From NCBI RefSeq assembly GCF_000972845.2, contig NC_040017.1, positions 21,338,742-21,402,741 of the forward strand: a stretch of DNA of 64,000 nt, written 5' to 3'. Numbering within the stretch: the stretch's first letter is position 1; each line of letters opens with the position of its first letter. The stretch comes from Larimichthys crocea. Taxonomy: Eukaryota > Chordata > Actinopteri > Sciaenidae. Below the pieces are notes generated by a model that was not told where the DNA came from, searched no databases, and was given only the letters and a program-made list of their open reading frames with translations. A program made the translations under genes and the position numbers. Shown here piece by piece: positions 36,501 through 48,494 of the stretch.

Positions 36501-38099
36501 TATTCATCTCGCTCGGGGAGACAGACGCTGGGCTTCTCTTTTCAGAGACATCCTCACCCCCATCTATTCTCGTGAGCAAGGGGGGATGCCATGCAGTATA
36601 GTGGAGTGAATCACCAGGGAGTGGAAACAAATTGTGGAGTGTGAGTGAATAGGAACGGAAATCAAGCATCAGTCGATCAAATTATTTGTACCCCCCACCC
36701 CCTCCCAAAAAAAAAGTTACAAATTTGAAAAACAAATACAAAATGTGGAAATATAACGTATTGAGGACCAGGTGCAGCAGACTGGTGCCCACCAATGCTG
36801 TGCTGTTGGAAAATAAAGAAGCCTGGCCACCGCTGTGTGGAGAAAACACCTTGTGGAGACATTATGTGAGTGGCAGGCAGAACTGGCAAGCTGCCACAGA
36901 TAATAACATCTGAAATAAATTTGATGTGTGGAATTCAATCTGTAGTGATAGGGACGGCTGCAGCATTAGACTGAAGCTCTAAATGCTATCTACTCATCCA
37001 TGGAATGAGGACTGACACGCAGTCTCAGAGAATAGATTGTGCAATTAGCAGCCTTTGTGCTGTTTTGACACAATGAAAAAGGGAAATGAGATTCAACGTT
37101 GTCATGCACGGCTCTCTGTAGCTCTGTGATTCCCATAAGATATTCCGAATGTACTTTCTTCAGGTGAGAATAAGTTTCAGCGGGGGAGTTGATACATCAC
37201 CAGATATAATAAAGCACACACAGAAGACGAAGCGGAGGACGAAGAGGAGAGTTCAGTTGGTCACACTTATTAATAATCTCTAGTATTTCATTTCCATTCA
37301 AGCGGTGTGATTTCAAAATGTGAAACTCTGATGTGATTTTCAATTTGGAGGAGCACGCCACCTCCCCGGCACTAAGTGTCAGCTACAATTACAAAATGTA
37401 ATACACCATTTAAAGAAAAGGGGGCGCTCTTTGAGTACTAAAAATGGCATTGAGCACAGGAGTTCCACCAAACTTCACTGATTACTCCTTTAATTAGGCA
37501 GGTTTGTGCATGCCCCAGCACCGACACGAAACCACAAAACCTCTGCGAGGACGTTTCAACTCCACATGTGACACTTTGCCTTAAATTATGTTGATGGAAA
37601 AAGTTGCATAAACGTGTGTTATTCTTTCTTCGCAGCCTGACACACACTCTGCTCAACAAACAGCAGCTTACACTGCTTATTTGCACCACTACTGTATAAT
37701 AACCATAAACTAAATGCTGTTTTAGTTCAGTATTATTTGTGCTTCAGTGCAGACAGTTGAGTATAGGTTGGCCTCACCCACATGAACTAACAGACTATAA
37801 CCATAAAAGAAAATTACTATAATATTCCTATAAAGTGTCAGTGGTTCTCGGTGGTGAGTTTATGGTTATCTCACCGCGCTCTGGTGTATTTTACACTTCC
37901 CGTGGCATCTCTATAATGCTCCTCCAATATCCCTATCGGGAATCACAGTCTGTCAGTGTTTGGTGGTGCTGGGTACTATTGCAGCGTTTTGTTTTTTTTA
38001 AATATATTTTAAAAAAAATCTAATGTATCATTGTAATATTCCTATATTATTTTAAAGGCCTAGATGTCATTGCAACATAATGCAGCCCAATATGATAGC
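27546..38099. other. Intergenic DNA, largely without recognised features
   Basis: Holds (TG)n at 28371-28395, a 16-base T run at 32615-32630, a short AT array near 34910-34926 and a C-rich patch at 36691-36706. The stretch 30785-31000 begins with ttagtttatttaacaaggac, which resembles another dispersed fish repeat but is too degraded to call firmly. 31740-32200 also has a repeat-like look. No exon was supported. 36090-36340 and 36930-37180 are complex, non-repetitive AT-rich blocks that could be conserved regulatory DNA. Confidence 0.4.
28371..28395. repeat. (TG)n microsatellite
   Basis: About twelve uninterrupted GT units. Confidence 0.95.
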
Positions 38100-38204
38100 A
38101 GGCTCCCTTCTTGAGCCCTCCCTCCGCCTCTCATGTGTCTACATTTTCATCCCATGGCCGTCTCTAGGTGATTTAGCGCCGCCAGTCTCAAGCAGGTGTC
38201 CAAC
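38100..38204 (+). promoter_or_regulatory. Probable 5' UTR / core promoter of the plus-strand gene
   Basis: A locally GC-richer stretch (pyrimidine-rich at 38101-38135, then gcgccgccag around 38176-38185) immediately precedes the start codon, against AT-rich surroundings. No TATA box at a typical spacing is evident. The transcription start site is not defined. Confidence 0.4.
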
Positions 38205-38280
38205 ATGGCGATCACGGGGAGCGGATCTCTCGCTATTTCTCTCTATGTTTTCGTGATTTCAGCATCGTTTCTTCCGAAAG
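38205..38280 (+). CDS. First coding exon (signal peptide) of an immunoglobulin-superfamily adhesion gene, cadm1- or IgLON-like, partial
   Basis: ATG at 38205 has A at -3 and G at +4 (strong Kozak). An in-frame TGA at 38169-38171 closes the frame upstream. The exon encodes 25 codons plus one base, starting MAITGSGSLAISLYVF and ending SASFLPK, before a GTAAGT donor at 38281. The first eight residues are small and polar, the next 13 or so hydrophobic, then FLPK plus a split G codon: a signal peptide with a phase-1 junction. Human CADM1 exon 1 ends SAAALIPT then split G, and IgLON genes (LSAMP, NTM, OPCML) end similarly in LPTG or VPTG, also phase 1. The SA-x-LPxG ending fits cadm1 slightly better. 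The mature protein would be encoded to the right, outside the window. I am fairly sure it is a secretory or membrane first exon, and much less sure of the family. Confidence 0.55.
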
Positions 38281-38286
38281 GTAAGT
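38281..38286 (+). promoter_or_regulatory. Splice donor of the plus-strand IgSF-like exon 1
   Basis: AAAG is followed by GTAAGT, a full consensus U2 donor. It leaves phase 1, which is the usual phase between the signal-peptide exon and the first Ig-domain exon in IgSF genes. Confidence 0.7.
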
Positions 38287-38931
38287 AGTTTTATTTGATT
38301 TTTTCTAAAGGATCACATTTGCCGTTTTGTGTGCTGCAGAATTACCCCCGTTTCCTTTTACAGCTTAAAGCCAGAGGAGTACCGGGGAGAAGTTGTGGTG
38401 CGTTTGCGCGCTAGATGCGCACAAGCTTTTCCCCCCTTTAAATCTCAGCATCACTTTCTATCGCTCTGATAACGATGTCGAAATCTGAAATATCCACGCT
38501 GCTTTCTCGACACTGTTGGGCTACTTATGTTTTTTTTAAAGCGCTGATTGATGGGGTGTTGTCCTGAGTTGTGGTACTGCAATAGGCTACAGAAGGACTG
38601 CCATAAAAAGTAATAATCGCAAAGGCGAGAGAGAAAGTATCACCGGCGATAATGTAGTAAAATGGTCGCACGGTGTTTACACCCGTAGGGGCAAGTTGAA
38701 GGCAATGCTCACTGAAACGTGTCTCTTTATGATCAAATCACACTGGCCACGAGAGAACACGACTCTCACGCACATAACCGCAATAAACCATTCACAGTCC
38801 CAACTCATCACAATCTCTCAAGTCTGCGCTTCAGGTGCGCTTTGGAGGAGAGAGAGAAAAAAAAAACACGCATTGCAGCTCTCGTTTTGCACAGTGTCCT
38901 CTGGCCGCACAACTGCATCCCTTAGATGCCA

Positions 38932-38996
38932 GTGTGTGTATGTGTGTGTGTGTGTGTGTGTGTATGTGTGCATGTGTAGTGTGTGTGTGTGTGTGT
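38932..38996. repeat. Interrupted (TG)n microsatellite
   Basis: GT dinucleotides with a few tatg, catg and tagt interruptions. It generates Cys-Val or His-Thr runs in four overlapping false frames. Confidence 0.95.
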
Positions 38997-40615
38997 TTTC
39001 CAGTCCGCAGTCTTCACTTCTCCACTGAGGCTGGAGATGTAAATGTCGCTGTTAGTCTTTACAGCATGCCAAACTGCGTGAACCAGGGTCGCCCTGAAAT
39101 GTGCACGACCATTGCAGTCCCATCCTTTTCTCCCCCCGTCGTTATTCCACCGTGGTTGCATCAGAGTTGCATGCGTCAGTGTTTTTTTTTTTTTTTTTCT
39201 TTCCTGGAAAACGTATCCGCTGACAATACTGACGCATGTGAAGCGGTTAAAATGTCACTTTTTGCAAATCCCTCCCCAGCCGTCAGGATGGACATGTTGT
39301 CCTGTTGTCAATCCCTGAGGTTGTTTTAAAAAAGGCAAGCAACAGTTGCGATGACAAGATTTTACACTTGAAGACTACTTGAGTGACTTCTTAGTGGGTT
39401 AATTCCTGTTTCAGGTGTTGCCAATAGTGTCGACTTACTGTGCAATAGTGGGTATCTGCATCACACATCAACAGGTCTGCAGAAACTCATCAAAGCCTCT
39501 GTGTGGCTGCTCTCAAAATGAGGTTACCAGTAATATACATGATGATTTTTCTTTGTTTTTATGTTGTTGTTGTTTTTTTTTTTCCAGCTCACTGCTCACA
39601 AGGCTTTCATTTCACAGTTGTTGGATTTATTATGGTTTGTGTTGAATAGCAGCTGAATGACATTTACAGCATTGTCTGGCGCCTCCTTGTCACATTAAGT
39701 TAATTAACCTCTCAGTCAAATAAAATAATGCATCATGAATGCGCAATAACCCCCTAGCTCGACACAACGAGGTTTTGCAGCATCAGGAAACCGATGCGGC
39801 CCCTTGGTTTCAGGTAAAATCCCTCAAGGCAGAGATGGTCCTGATCTGACCTGAGGTTTTTCATTTGTTTGATTGTCTTCGAAGCAGCTGCTGGGAGCAG
39901 AAACAAGGGGCCCAAGCTCTCGCCTTGTGAATTGCTGACAATCTGCTTTTTGACAGCTTCCAATTTTTCTTAGTTAATAATGAAGAATCAGTGGATTTGA
40001 ACTTCTCTGGCGAGAGGAAAACAACCCCACTAACTGGATTGCTGCTTGACACAAAAGGTGTTCAGTTTATTATGAAGATAAGGAACAAGAGATAATTAAT
40101 GAAAGAGAGACAGCTGACGCTGGACATCGTCAGAGAAACTTGTTCCTACAGAGTGACTCATAAAGCCAAAGAGCTGCCTTGGCTGAGCATCCTGTTATGA
40201 AACGCTGAGACTTTTTTTTTTGCATTTGAACAAAGAATCTGTTTAGCAGTATTTCTCTCCCTGCATCTCCCGGGACTCGGCCTGTTATAGCATATCAGAT
40301 AGTCGAATATCAGAAGGTTGCATAATCTCACTTATTGCCAGCTTAAAGTCATTCGTCGGGGTTGAGTGATGGCGAAGGGGATCAATACGAGCTGTCATGA
40401 AGCCTCAAGGCACCACTGAAGGACGGGATCTGAGAGAAACAAAAGGAAACGTACAGTTGTTACAGTGCTCTCGGTTGCCAGTTGGCACGTGACGCGATGA
40501 GTAATTGAAGATGTCCGTCTCTTTGCTGCTTATGGTGGGGTTAGGCTTTGAAACGGATACTGCTGAAATCTGCTAGCAGTGTGCTGCTCTGCCCTCCAGT
40601 TTGTGTTTGCTTACA

Positions 40616-40640
40616 GTGTGTGTGTGTGTGTGTGTGTGTG
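40616..40640. repeat. (GT)n microsatellite
   Basis: Twelve uninterrupted GT units in the plus-strand gene's presumed intron 1. Confidence 0.95.
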
Positions 40641-40851
40641 GTGGAGGTTTCATTTCGTCAATTGTCACACAAGTGTTGATGTCCCTGGCTTGGTGGAGCA
40701 CACTGGGGCCTGCAGGAAGTACATTCATACCTGTATATGCATACTTAGAGAAAAAGTTGAGCTTCAGATCACAAAATGAAGTATAAAGCAGCGATATAAC
40801 GGTGTAAAAATGCTTCATTACTGCGATTAAAAACGGCAAAGAATATTAAAA

Positions 40852-41086
40852 GGTCAGTGTGTAACATTTAGGAGGATATATTGGGTCAAATTGAATATGT
40901 GTTGTGTTTTCGTTACCTTAGAATGAGCCTTTAAATCCACAGAGGGAGCTCGAAGTCTGCCACGTTTCTACAGTAAACCAGTTTTTCTTAAGTTTTGAGG
41001 ATGCCGTGTTATCTCCTACATGCTCGGAAGGAGAGGGCGGTATTCAGCATTCACTGCTAGACACGACTAAATCCTACACACGGTCC
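40852..41086 (-). mobile_element. MITE-like element (tcagtgtgtaggatttagtg family), nearly complete
   Basis: The left end is ggtcagtgtgtaacatttag and the right end taaatcctacacacggtcc. Reversing the right end gives ggaccgtgtgtaggattta, so the ends form imperfect terminal inverted repeats. Internal phrases (acgtttctacagtaaacc, ttcgttaccttagaatgagc) match an abundant fish non-autonomous element in reverse. 235 bp, without coding capacity. Confidence 0.65.
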
Positions 41087-41222
41087 CCTGTGATTTCTAT
41101 TTCATTATACAGTGAGGTATTTTTACCTGATTATTTTTACTGATGTATTAACAGTATGTGTAAGCAGTGTCTAAATGTCACAGTTTTACAGTGACATTAA
41201 CAGCTAAATGGCACTTCTTTCC

Positions 41223-41282
<60 letters not shown>

Positions 41283-41283
41283 T
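41223..41283. repeat. (TTTC)n microsatellite
   Basis: About fifteen uninterrupted CTTT units, a polypurine-polypyrimidine tract able to adopt triplex structure. Confidence 0.95.
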
Positions 41284-41542
41284 ACTTCTGTCTGAGGCAA
41301 CTCAATCTGACTTAGGCTGTCATGGGGTTTGTGTGTTATGTGTTATTCTGCAAGTAACAGGTAAGTGCAGTCAACAAAGTTTGTTGCGTTAAGTATGAGG
41401 TAGGATTAAACAAAAACATACAAGAGCAAGTATATTAATCTTGCACTTAGTTAGAGCTCAACAACTAAACCTCTGTTTATTTCCATCATGGATTAATCTG
41501 CTGATCGATCGTCGTCAGATCTATGTAGTAAATTTCTTCTAA

Positions 41543-41666
41543 GGCAAAACAGAACAATGATTCTTATTCTCAGGTGATTATATACCAATAAAACATAGTT
41601 ATGCATATAATATTCAATTTCTGCCATATTTTGTGAATACAGTCTCTTAAATCTGACACACTGGCA
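41543..41666 (+). mobile_element. Truncated copy of the same MITE-like family
   Basis: Phrases attcttattctcaggtgatt, ataaaacatagttatgcata and tattcaatttctgcca match the 3' third of the family seen at 40852-41086, but on the opposite strand. It ends ctgacacactgg, near the family terminus. Confidence 0.6.
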
Positions 41667-43859
41667 CTTAGTTAACAAAAAGGAGCAAATCCTCACAACT
41701 GAGACTGTGAAACCAGCTTAAAATGTAGCTACAAACTCCACTCAGAACCATACCACAGTATCAGCAATGTCTCTATAGCAAACTGAAATGGTCGTCTCTC
41801 TTCGCTGTCTTTCGAAAATGGCACTTATACAGAACTGTGTTTCAGGATACATTTAATACCGCACTTAATGGGCCATTGATATGTGCCCGCTTGTGAAGTA
41901 TTTCATTGCCTGTATATTGAAATCACCACAAGTACATCATTTGTAAGAATAATAAACTCTTCTATTTAAAGAAATGGAATTTATTGCTCATTAAATTTAC
42001 ATTAAACTCTGCGTAATAAGCTCCACTCTAATTGCTAGATAATGCATGGCACTACTTTCTGCGGTTGCAGCTAATCATACTGTTGAAAAGGGCGGGGGCT
42101 GCCAGAGAATTGGCAGCTGATGCATGAAAGGAATTTAGCCACTGGTGTCAGATGTAACAAAGTAAGTGATGTGGGCTTTGCTGTCATTTCACTGAGGACA
42201 TCACACCTCCGGGCTGTGTTTTCTGCTTGAGTTTTGCTCCCGTGTGTGCACGTCTCTGCAGCGAATGTATTTAAGCCATTATTGCCTTGTCTGAGCGCAG
42301 GGCCTTGTGTTAATGTGCGATGCCCGAACTTTGCATCCTCTTTAAGATCGCTCATATGTTGGTTCTGAGAGCAGAGGGTCCTTGCAACTCTGAATGAATA
42401 GCCAGATTTCACTTTGGTTTTGTATGTCCTTCCAAGTCAAAGGTTGTAGCAAGTCAATCAGTTTAGCCAGAAAGAAGATGGTTGCGAAGGTCCATGCTGG
42501 CAAAGAAAAAAAATTGAAAATCTCTTTCAACCCTTGATTTAACATTCTTTTCAGGCTCTGAAAGAGTGCAATCTCTGCTTTTAAAAACATCACCTTGGGT
42601 GCTGGGCACAAGAGTTTTTGTCCACATACTTTATAGTGGGACCTTCAAGTAAGTACTGTATCTAGCTGTTTTGTCAAGGTCACAGGAGTTCTGCTATAGA
42701 CGTGCTACCACTTTGAGTTATGTAGTAAATATATGAAGAAAAATAACAACTTAATTTGCGCTGCCGTGTCAAACTGAATGACAAACTTGGGGACGATCAA
42801 AAATGTGTCTGTCTGTCTGCGTTGAAATGTAGTAAACAGTCAATTAGGAGAAACAGACAGATGACAGGTCCTTTCATGATTGTGGGGACAGAAGCCTCCA
42901 TTCATGACTGTGCTGTGGTAATGAGGAGGAGAGCTGATGTCTCTGCTTATGAATATGACATTGTTCTCTCTGTTCCCCGGATCTGAGAGACCTCACTCAC
43001 TATTGGCTGCGATGCTTAGACGGTGACAATCAGGTCCACAATGAGGGGGAAAAAAAATAAATAAAAAGGAAATGCAATGTTTTGTTTTGAAAAAGGGCGT
43101 AGAGTGCACATTAGTATGGGTGATTGAGCAATTACAAGCCACCATTAAGGCTGTGGAGCCGTCAAAGCACAGTACTTTATAAATGAGGAGCTCCAATGGG
43201 CAGATATCCTCTGTAACCTGCACCGCTTCATAATTCAAACCAAATTTGTAAAAAAAATGTGAATCCAGCTTTAAAATAAATGGCTAGAAGTGATTCTCTC
43301 ATCTTCCCCCTTTCTTGCAGGGATGTTAGGGGGAGGTATTGAGACCATTCATCTGTCTCTCACACATAACAACACAGATGCCAGTAATTCAACTTTTTTT
43401 TTTTTTTTTTACTGGCTGGATGAGATTCAAAATTTCATACCTTTAAACCGTCCTTACATTTTACTACAGTGTGCCTGTGTTCGCCAAATACATTTGAAAT
43501 AAAGTTGTACAGGGACTGGAGGGAGAATCCATCTGCTATGCGCTGCCGCTGCTGCATGGTCTCCTGCTACACTGTGATTTCACTGAGCCTTTTCACAAAT
43601 GTGCAGTAATATAGTAAACCGCTGCCCAGAGGGTGAACCCCTCATGATTCTTTCACTTTTCTTTTTGGCACCACCTTGAGTTTGTCATTTCTAGTCTTCA
43701 GCGAAACAGCTTGACACCTTTTCCGATTGTTTGCTTGATATTTGGTACTCACGTTCATGCTCCACAACATTTCATTCATATGCCACCATCATGCTCTTTT
43801 TGGATTCCCATAAGCTTCTACAAAGTGGTTGTTAGTCTTCCTGGGTTAGTCTTCCAAAA

Positions 43860-43990
43860 GGTCATTTTTAAATTGAATTTGTCCAAATACCAAACAAACA
43901 AACAAAAAAATCTCTTCCTCAACCTCTAGCTGTATTTTTGTGTTTAGCACCATTTGGCAAATGTTAGCATGCCAGCAAACTAAACTATGG
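43860..43990 (+). repeat. Composite teleost repeat fragment (tgtttagcaccatttggcaa module)
   Basis: Contains tgtgtttagcaccatttggc, aaatgttagcatgccagcaa and actaaactatggtggcgcac, a module that commonly sits in the same composite repeat as the units at 17690-17935. Confidence 0.55.
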
Positions 43991-44559
43991 TGGCGCACAC
44001 GACATAGTAAAATAGACTGTTAAGACAGCACGGTCGTTATTTATGAGAACTTTAAGAGGCATTTGAAGTATGCCCGCCTTTCCTTCGTCATGTAGTACAA
44101 AATAAATAATGCTTTTAAATTGTAATATTCTTTCTAGCTGTGATTTGACAGTGATGACAGGCACACCTTTTCTCTTTTCAAATAGCATGGTATATGTGCT
44201 ACTTGTATTCAAAGAGAGCCATTGATCTGCCCTGTAATATCTGTATCATGTGTCTCTGTTGCAACTGATTTTTACTTTAACTCATTGCTCCATTATGGCA
44301 TTTTTTTTAAAATTACACTAACAAGCCCAAAGGGGGCGCTCTCCATAATTAGTTTCCTTGTTCATGTGTCCTATGCAATATCTGAGACACCAAATCTCAA
44401 TAATATTAGATCAAATATTTCATCAGAGCATCACAGCGTTCAAAATTAGCATTTGTGCCAAAGGGGAGCCACAATTACAGCCCAAGAATAAGCAAATGTT
44501 CGCCTTGTACCTTAACATAAAAGGGAACATCGCAGGATATATTCAAATATAAGACATAT

Positions 44560-44682
44560 TCATCCATCCATTTTCCCTAACTGCTTATCCTTATCAGGCT
44601 TGCAGGGGGTCTGGAGCCCGATCACAGCTGGCACTGGGCAAGAGCGCCATGGACAAGCTGCCAGTTCATCACAGGGAATATG
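44560..44682 (+). repeat. ctggagcctatcccagc family repeat, fragment 1
   Basis: Starts catccatccattttcccta, then actgcttatccttatcaggc, ggtctggagcccgatcacag, ctggcactgggcaagagcgc and gccagttcatcacaggga. This is the 5' part of a very common fish repeat; a longer copy lies at 62099-62368 in the same orientation. Confidence 0.7.
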
Positions 44683-46214
44683 AGAGATGTAGATAATATT
44701 TTTTTAAGAAACTGGTCCTGTCAGTCTCCGCTAAAGAGAAAATTCAAGAAAAAGAACCTTGAGAGTCCAGAGCTCACACCATTAAGGCAAAATAAAATGT
44801 TGATCAATGCGGTGGGAAAAGGGAAATCTTTCTGAGAGGGAAGGCTCAATCTCTAATCGATAAATCCAGTTATCGAGCTCACACTAATCCACTGCTTGAA
44901 TGGGAATGAAAAAAGGTTCCTGTGCTTTAAACGTCAGCTGCTCGATGTGTTGGCTCTCTGTTTGAACAATGAGTAGGCGTATCATTACACAGCTTTATGT
45001 TTTGGTCACCTTTAGACGAAATAAGAGTTGAGTAGCTTTTTGGGTCGGCACACACATCCTCTTCAGACCCGTGTCCACTGTGGTTTGATGGCAGAGCTCA
45101 GTAGTCGCACCTCGTATCACACACAGCAGTCGGGGAGCAGAACCTTTCTGTCTCCTCTCTGGGCTTGTTTGGGCAGATCTGAGCCTGATAAAATAACCAC
45201 TGTGTACCTGGAGTCCCCCGTAAGCAGCTGCACACAGGTGGAAGTGATGCATCGCCGCTGGAGCAAATCAAAAATACATCTACTCCGTGCAAGCGTGTGC
45301 CAACAGAATGCAAACGCTACACTAATCGATAAATCTTACATTGCTAATAGGCGGCCAATGTGCTGCTGATGCCGTGCTTTACTCTGAGATTAGAGTAAAA
45401 ATGTAAAATATCTCATTTTCCCAGATTCTTTCTTATATGCAGTGAAATATTAGGACAGGTACCTTGCTTTCATAACAGCATCCCCTGGAATCAGTCTTTC
45501 CCTTTCTTGTTGGAGTGCTGTTTGCAAATGCATTTATGCAGACTGAATGAAATATTATTCCCTTACACAGCAGGATAGAGCAAGACTTGGGGACAACATT
45601 AGAATAGCCCGGTCCTTCCAAACTTCTACGTTTCGTTTAAGCAGTGCACCCCAATGTTTCCCTAATTTTATTTGAGCAATACACCCAGGGATGCCAGCTG
45701 GAAAGACCAAACAAGTCTTAAACAAACCGCATTAAATACACTAAAGGAGCAGAATAAAAAAACTCCCATATAATGTATTCAGGCCAATAGCCTTGAAGTA
45801 AATTCTATTTTATTTAAAATGTTTGGGTGCTGATGAAATGCTACTTTTCCCAACTAACTTCATCATTTAGAATACAAAATCTAAAACCAAAAACAACCCA
45901 AAATAGCAAATTTACAAGAGAAAAGATGAAAAATTCTCACTTGAACCAATATATATTTGCCATTTTTGCTTAAAAACTGATTTAAACCATAAATTGATCA
46001 TCATCAACCTTTTTTGGCTGTAATTTTACCTATTTGGTGATTTTACGTTGTGATGGTGCTTTATTGGACTGAATGACATTGATAAGTGTTTCATTTACAT
46101 GTAGGGGAAGCAAATATACAAGAAACAACTAACAATTAATGTAACTTAATTTGACAACACCACTACAGAGTCCGACATTAGCACATCAAAGCAACAGCAT
46201 GCACTTTCTTTCAT

Positions 46215-46640
46215 CTTCTCAACTCTAACAGAGAGTTAACTCTGTCTGCTAACTAACTGGAGCTGATTAGTTTATCTTAGCATAATCACTGGAAACTAGA
46301 GAGGGGGGCAGCTAGTCTGATTCTGTTCAAAGGTAAGAAAATAAATAAATAAAATGCTCCTGCCAGCACCTCTAAGCTCACTAATTAACACGTGTCTCGT
46401 TTGTTTAATCCAGATGAAAATCAAGTGGCTGGGACCAGTTGCCAGGCAACCAGCATTGACTCCAGGAAGTTAATGGTCCTGACCAAGAAATAACACAATG
46501 AAAAAAAGCCATAAAGTGCCAAAACAAACAAACTGCTAACACAATATGTTAACTAGTGAGCTATACAGGGGATGTTGTTACTTTTGGACTATTTGCCCCA
46601 ATTTCCAGTCTTGAGACATGAGATAAACGTATTTCCTGAA
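46215..46640 (+). repeat. gcttagcttagcataaagac family repeat, copy 4 (3' half retained)
   Basis: Includes agtttatcttagcataatca, ctggaaactagagagggggg, gctcactaattaacacgtgt, gtttgtttaatccagatgaa, agttgccaggcaaccagcat and ctccaggaagttaatggtcc. This is the copy that best preserves the 3' half of the family. Confidence 0.65.
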
Positions 46641-48442
46641 CTGTTGAACTATTTCGTTGAGTCGCACATCACTGACACTCAAGAATTGTTGCAGAAAAAT
46701 GTACGTTCCACAGTAAAAATATGAATATTTATGGCGAAGGTTGTTGTTGGATTGGATGGGATTGCAAAATAGAAACTCCTGGAATGCAGTGTGGTTTAGA
46801 AAAAAATTGGCATCTTCATTCTTCTTCTTGGTACCTAATGTACTAAATGGATAGCTTGGGGGATAATTTGGCAGGAAAGTGCGTGCATTCTCTTTTTTTT
46901 TTTAAAGCCATGCTTGCCAACATTGTAGTGGTGGTAGTAGTAGTCTTTAGTAAAGCTAAGAATATGAAAGAAAATCGTGACAATTTACAGTCGATGCAAA
47001 ACTTCCTCTCAAGGTGAATCATAAGAACATTTTGTCGCTGTTTACACAGAAGAGAGCTGTTGTCTGACAGGTTGGTGCTGCCTGCCTTGGGGGCATCATG
47101 CTCTTGAGTTATCAGTGTGACAATAGACCCATCTTAATTACTCTCGGATACAGCACTATAATCTGTCATTGTCAGGCTGATCAAGACTGTGCAAACCAAG
47201 CACTAAGACTCATTCACCCAAACCAGGAGCCTATTGATTATTTCTCATACTTGAGTCATTGCACCGCAGAGAGACATGGGAGGCAATAGAGCTAATGGAA
47301 GGGGGAAACTCAAAGTCACATTGTTTACATCTAAGATGACAGGTAAATGTATTTGAAAGGAAATATGGGCTTGATCCATTGGCTTCCAAATAGCAGCCTG
47401 TCTGTAGCTAACAAGGAAAGTAAACCGTGAGCTGCCAAACGATCAACTGCCCTGCAGTTCAGACGTGGAGCTTTACAGCACAGCAGTTGTTCTGTTTCTA
47501 AATCAAATCCATGTCTGTGCTCGGCTAATGCAACTTTTTGATTTGCTGTAACCCATATTCGCTGATAGAAGGTTACCTAACACAGGGCTCCTCTATTGTT
47601 ACAGTGTTTCTATCAAAGCTGTCAGGCGCATGGTGAGGCTTTTATGGGTTGCTTCTTGATCTTTTAAGATTGTTGCTTTATCCCAATTGAATATTACATA
47701 TTAACTGATTACAGTAATGTCTATACTGTAATGTTTTATGCATAACAGGAAGGGATACAGTGATACAATGTGGGAGTCAAACTTCAAAATGCCACTGCCA
47801 ATTAAACTTCTGAGGTGTTCCTGTAGGTGTTTCACACAGTCTTCATTATTCTTTGAGTTACATTGTTAGAGAACAGTGTCCATCAACAGCACTGTCAGAA
47901 GTAAAGTGATGAATGACGACTTTATCAGTGTGAACCCGATTCAAATTAGCACATTTTATGGATTTGAGAAACAGACAATAGCTGTGTTTCCACAAAGGTA
48001 TCACTTTTTTTTTTAAAAAAAGTGTGCTTAACTGTGGATGGAAACACTTTTTCTTTTTTTTTTTGATCACTTCACACAGATCTGATGTAACCTCCCTCAC
48101 ATTAATACATGAAACAGAAATGTCATACATTTACATCATGTTTTCTGCATAGTTCTTCAGCGGTTGAAGTACGACTTACATCACCTTGTTGCGACCTCTT
48201 CATCTAGTTTTTTTTCCCGACTCGAGAACTGCCGCCACCTACTGCTCATCCTGTGTACGAACTCCTAATTCGCACAGTGGATGAAGACGAGCTCTTATTT
48301 GCGTTTTCTTTTGCCGAATGACTCGAAATTCACTGGATTGTTTTTATAAAACGTCTCAAAAACATCTCACTGTACCTGTAGATCTTTCTGTCTTTGGCAC
48401 AATTTTAGCATGATTTATAGATGGAGAATCTGCATTTAAAAA

Positions 48443-48494
48443 AAATAAATAAATAAATAAATAAATAAATAAATATATATATATATATATATAT
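48443..48494. repeat. (AAAT)n followed by (AT)n microsatellite
   Basis: About eight AAAT units run directly into about eleven AT units. Confidence 0.95.

Noticed and set aside
36691..36706. G-quadruplex candidate on the minus strand
   Set aside because: Only three clear G runs (3, 5, 6), beside a poly-A tract. The signal is too weak to report.
38835..39329. 164-codon plus-strand frame
   Set aside because: It runs through the interrupted (TG)n tract and a poly-T run, giving Cys-Val and Phe stretches. No domain, no splice context.
47985..48160. Possible small MITE bounded by gtgtttccac and gtggatggaaacac
   Set aside because: The short complementary ends are suggestive, but the interior is mostly T and A runs and the boundaries are unclear.
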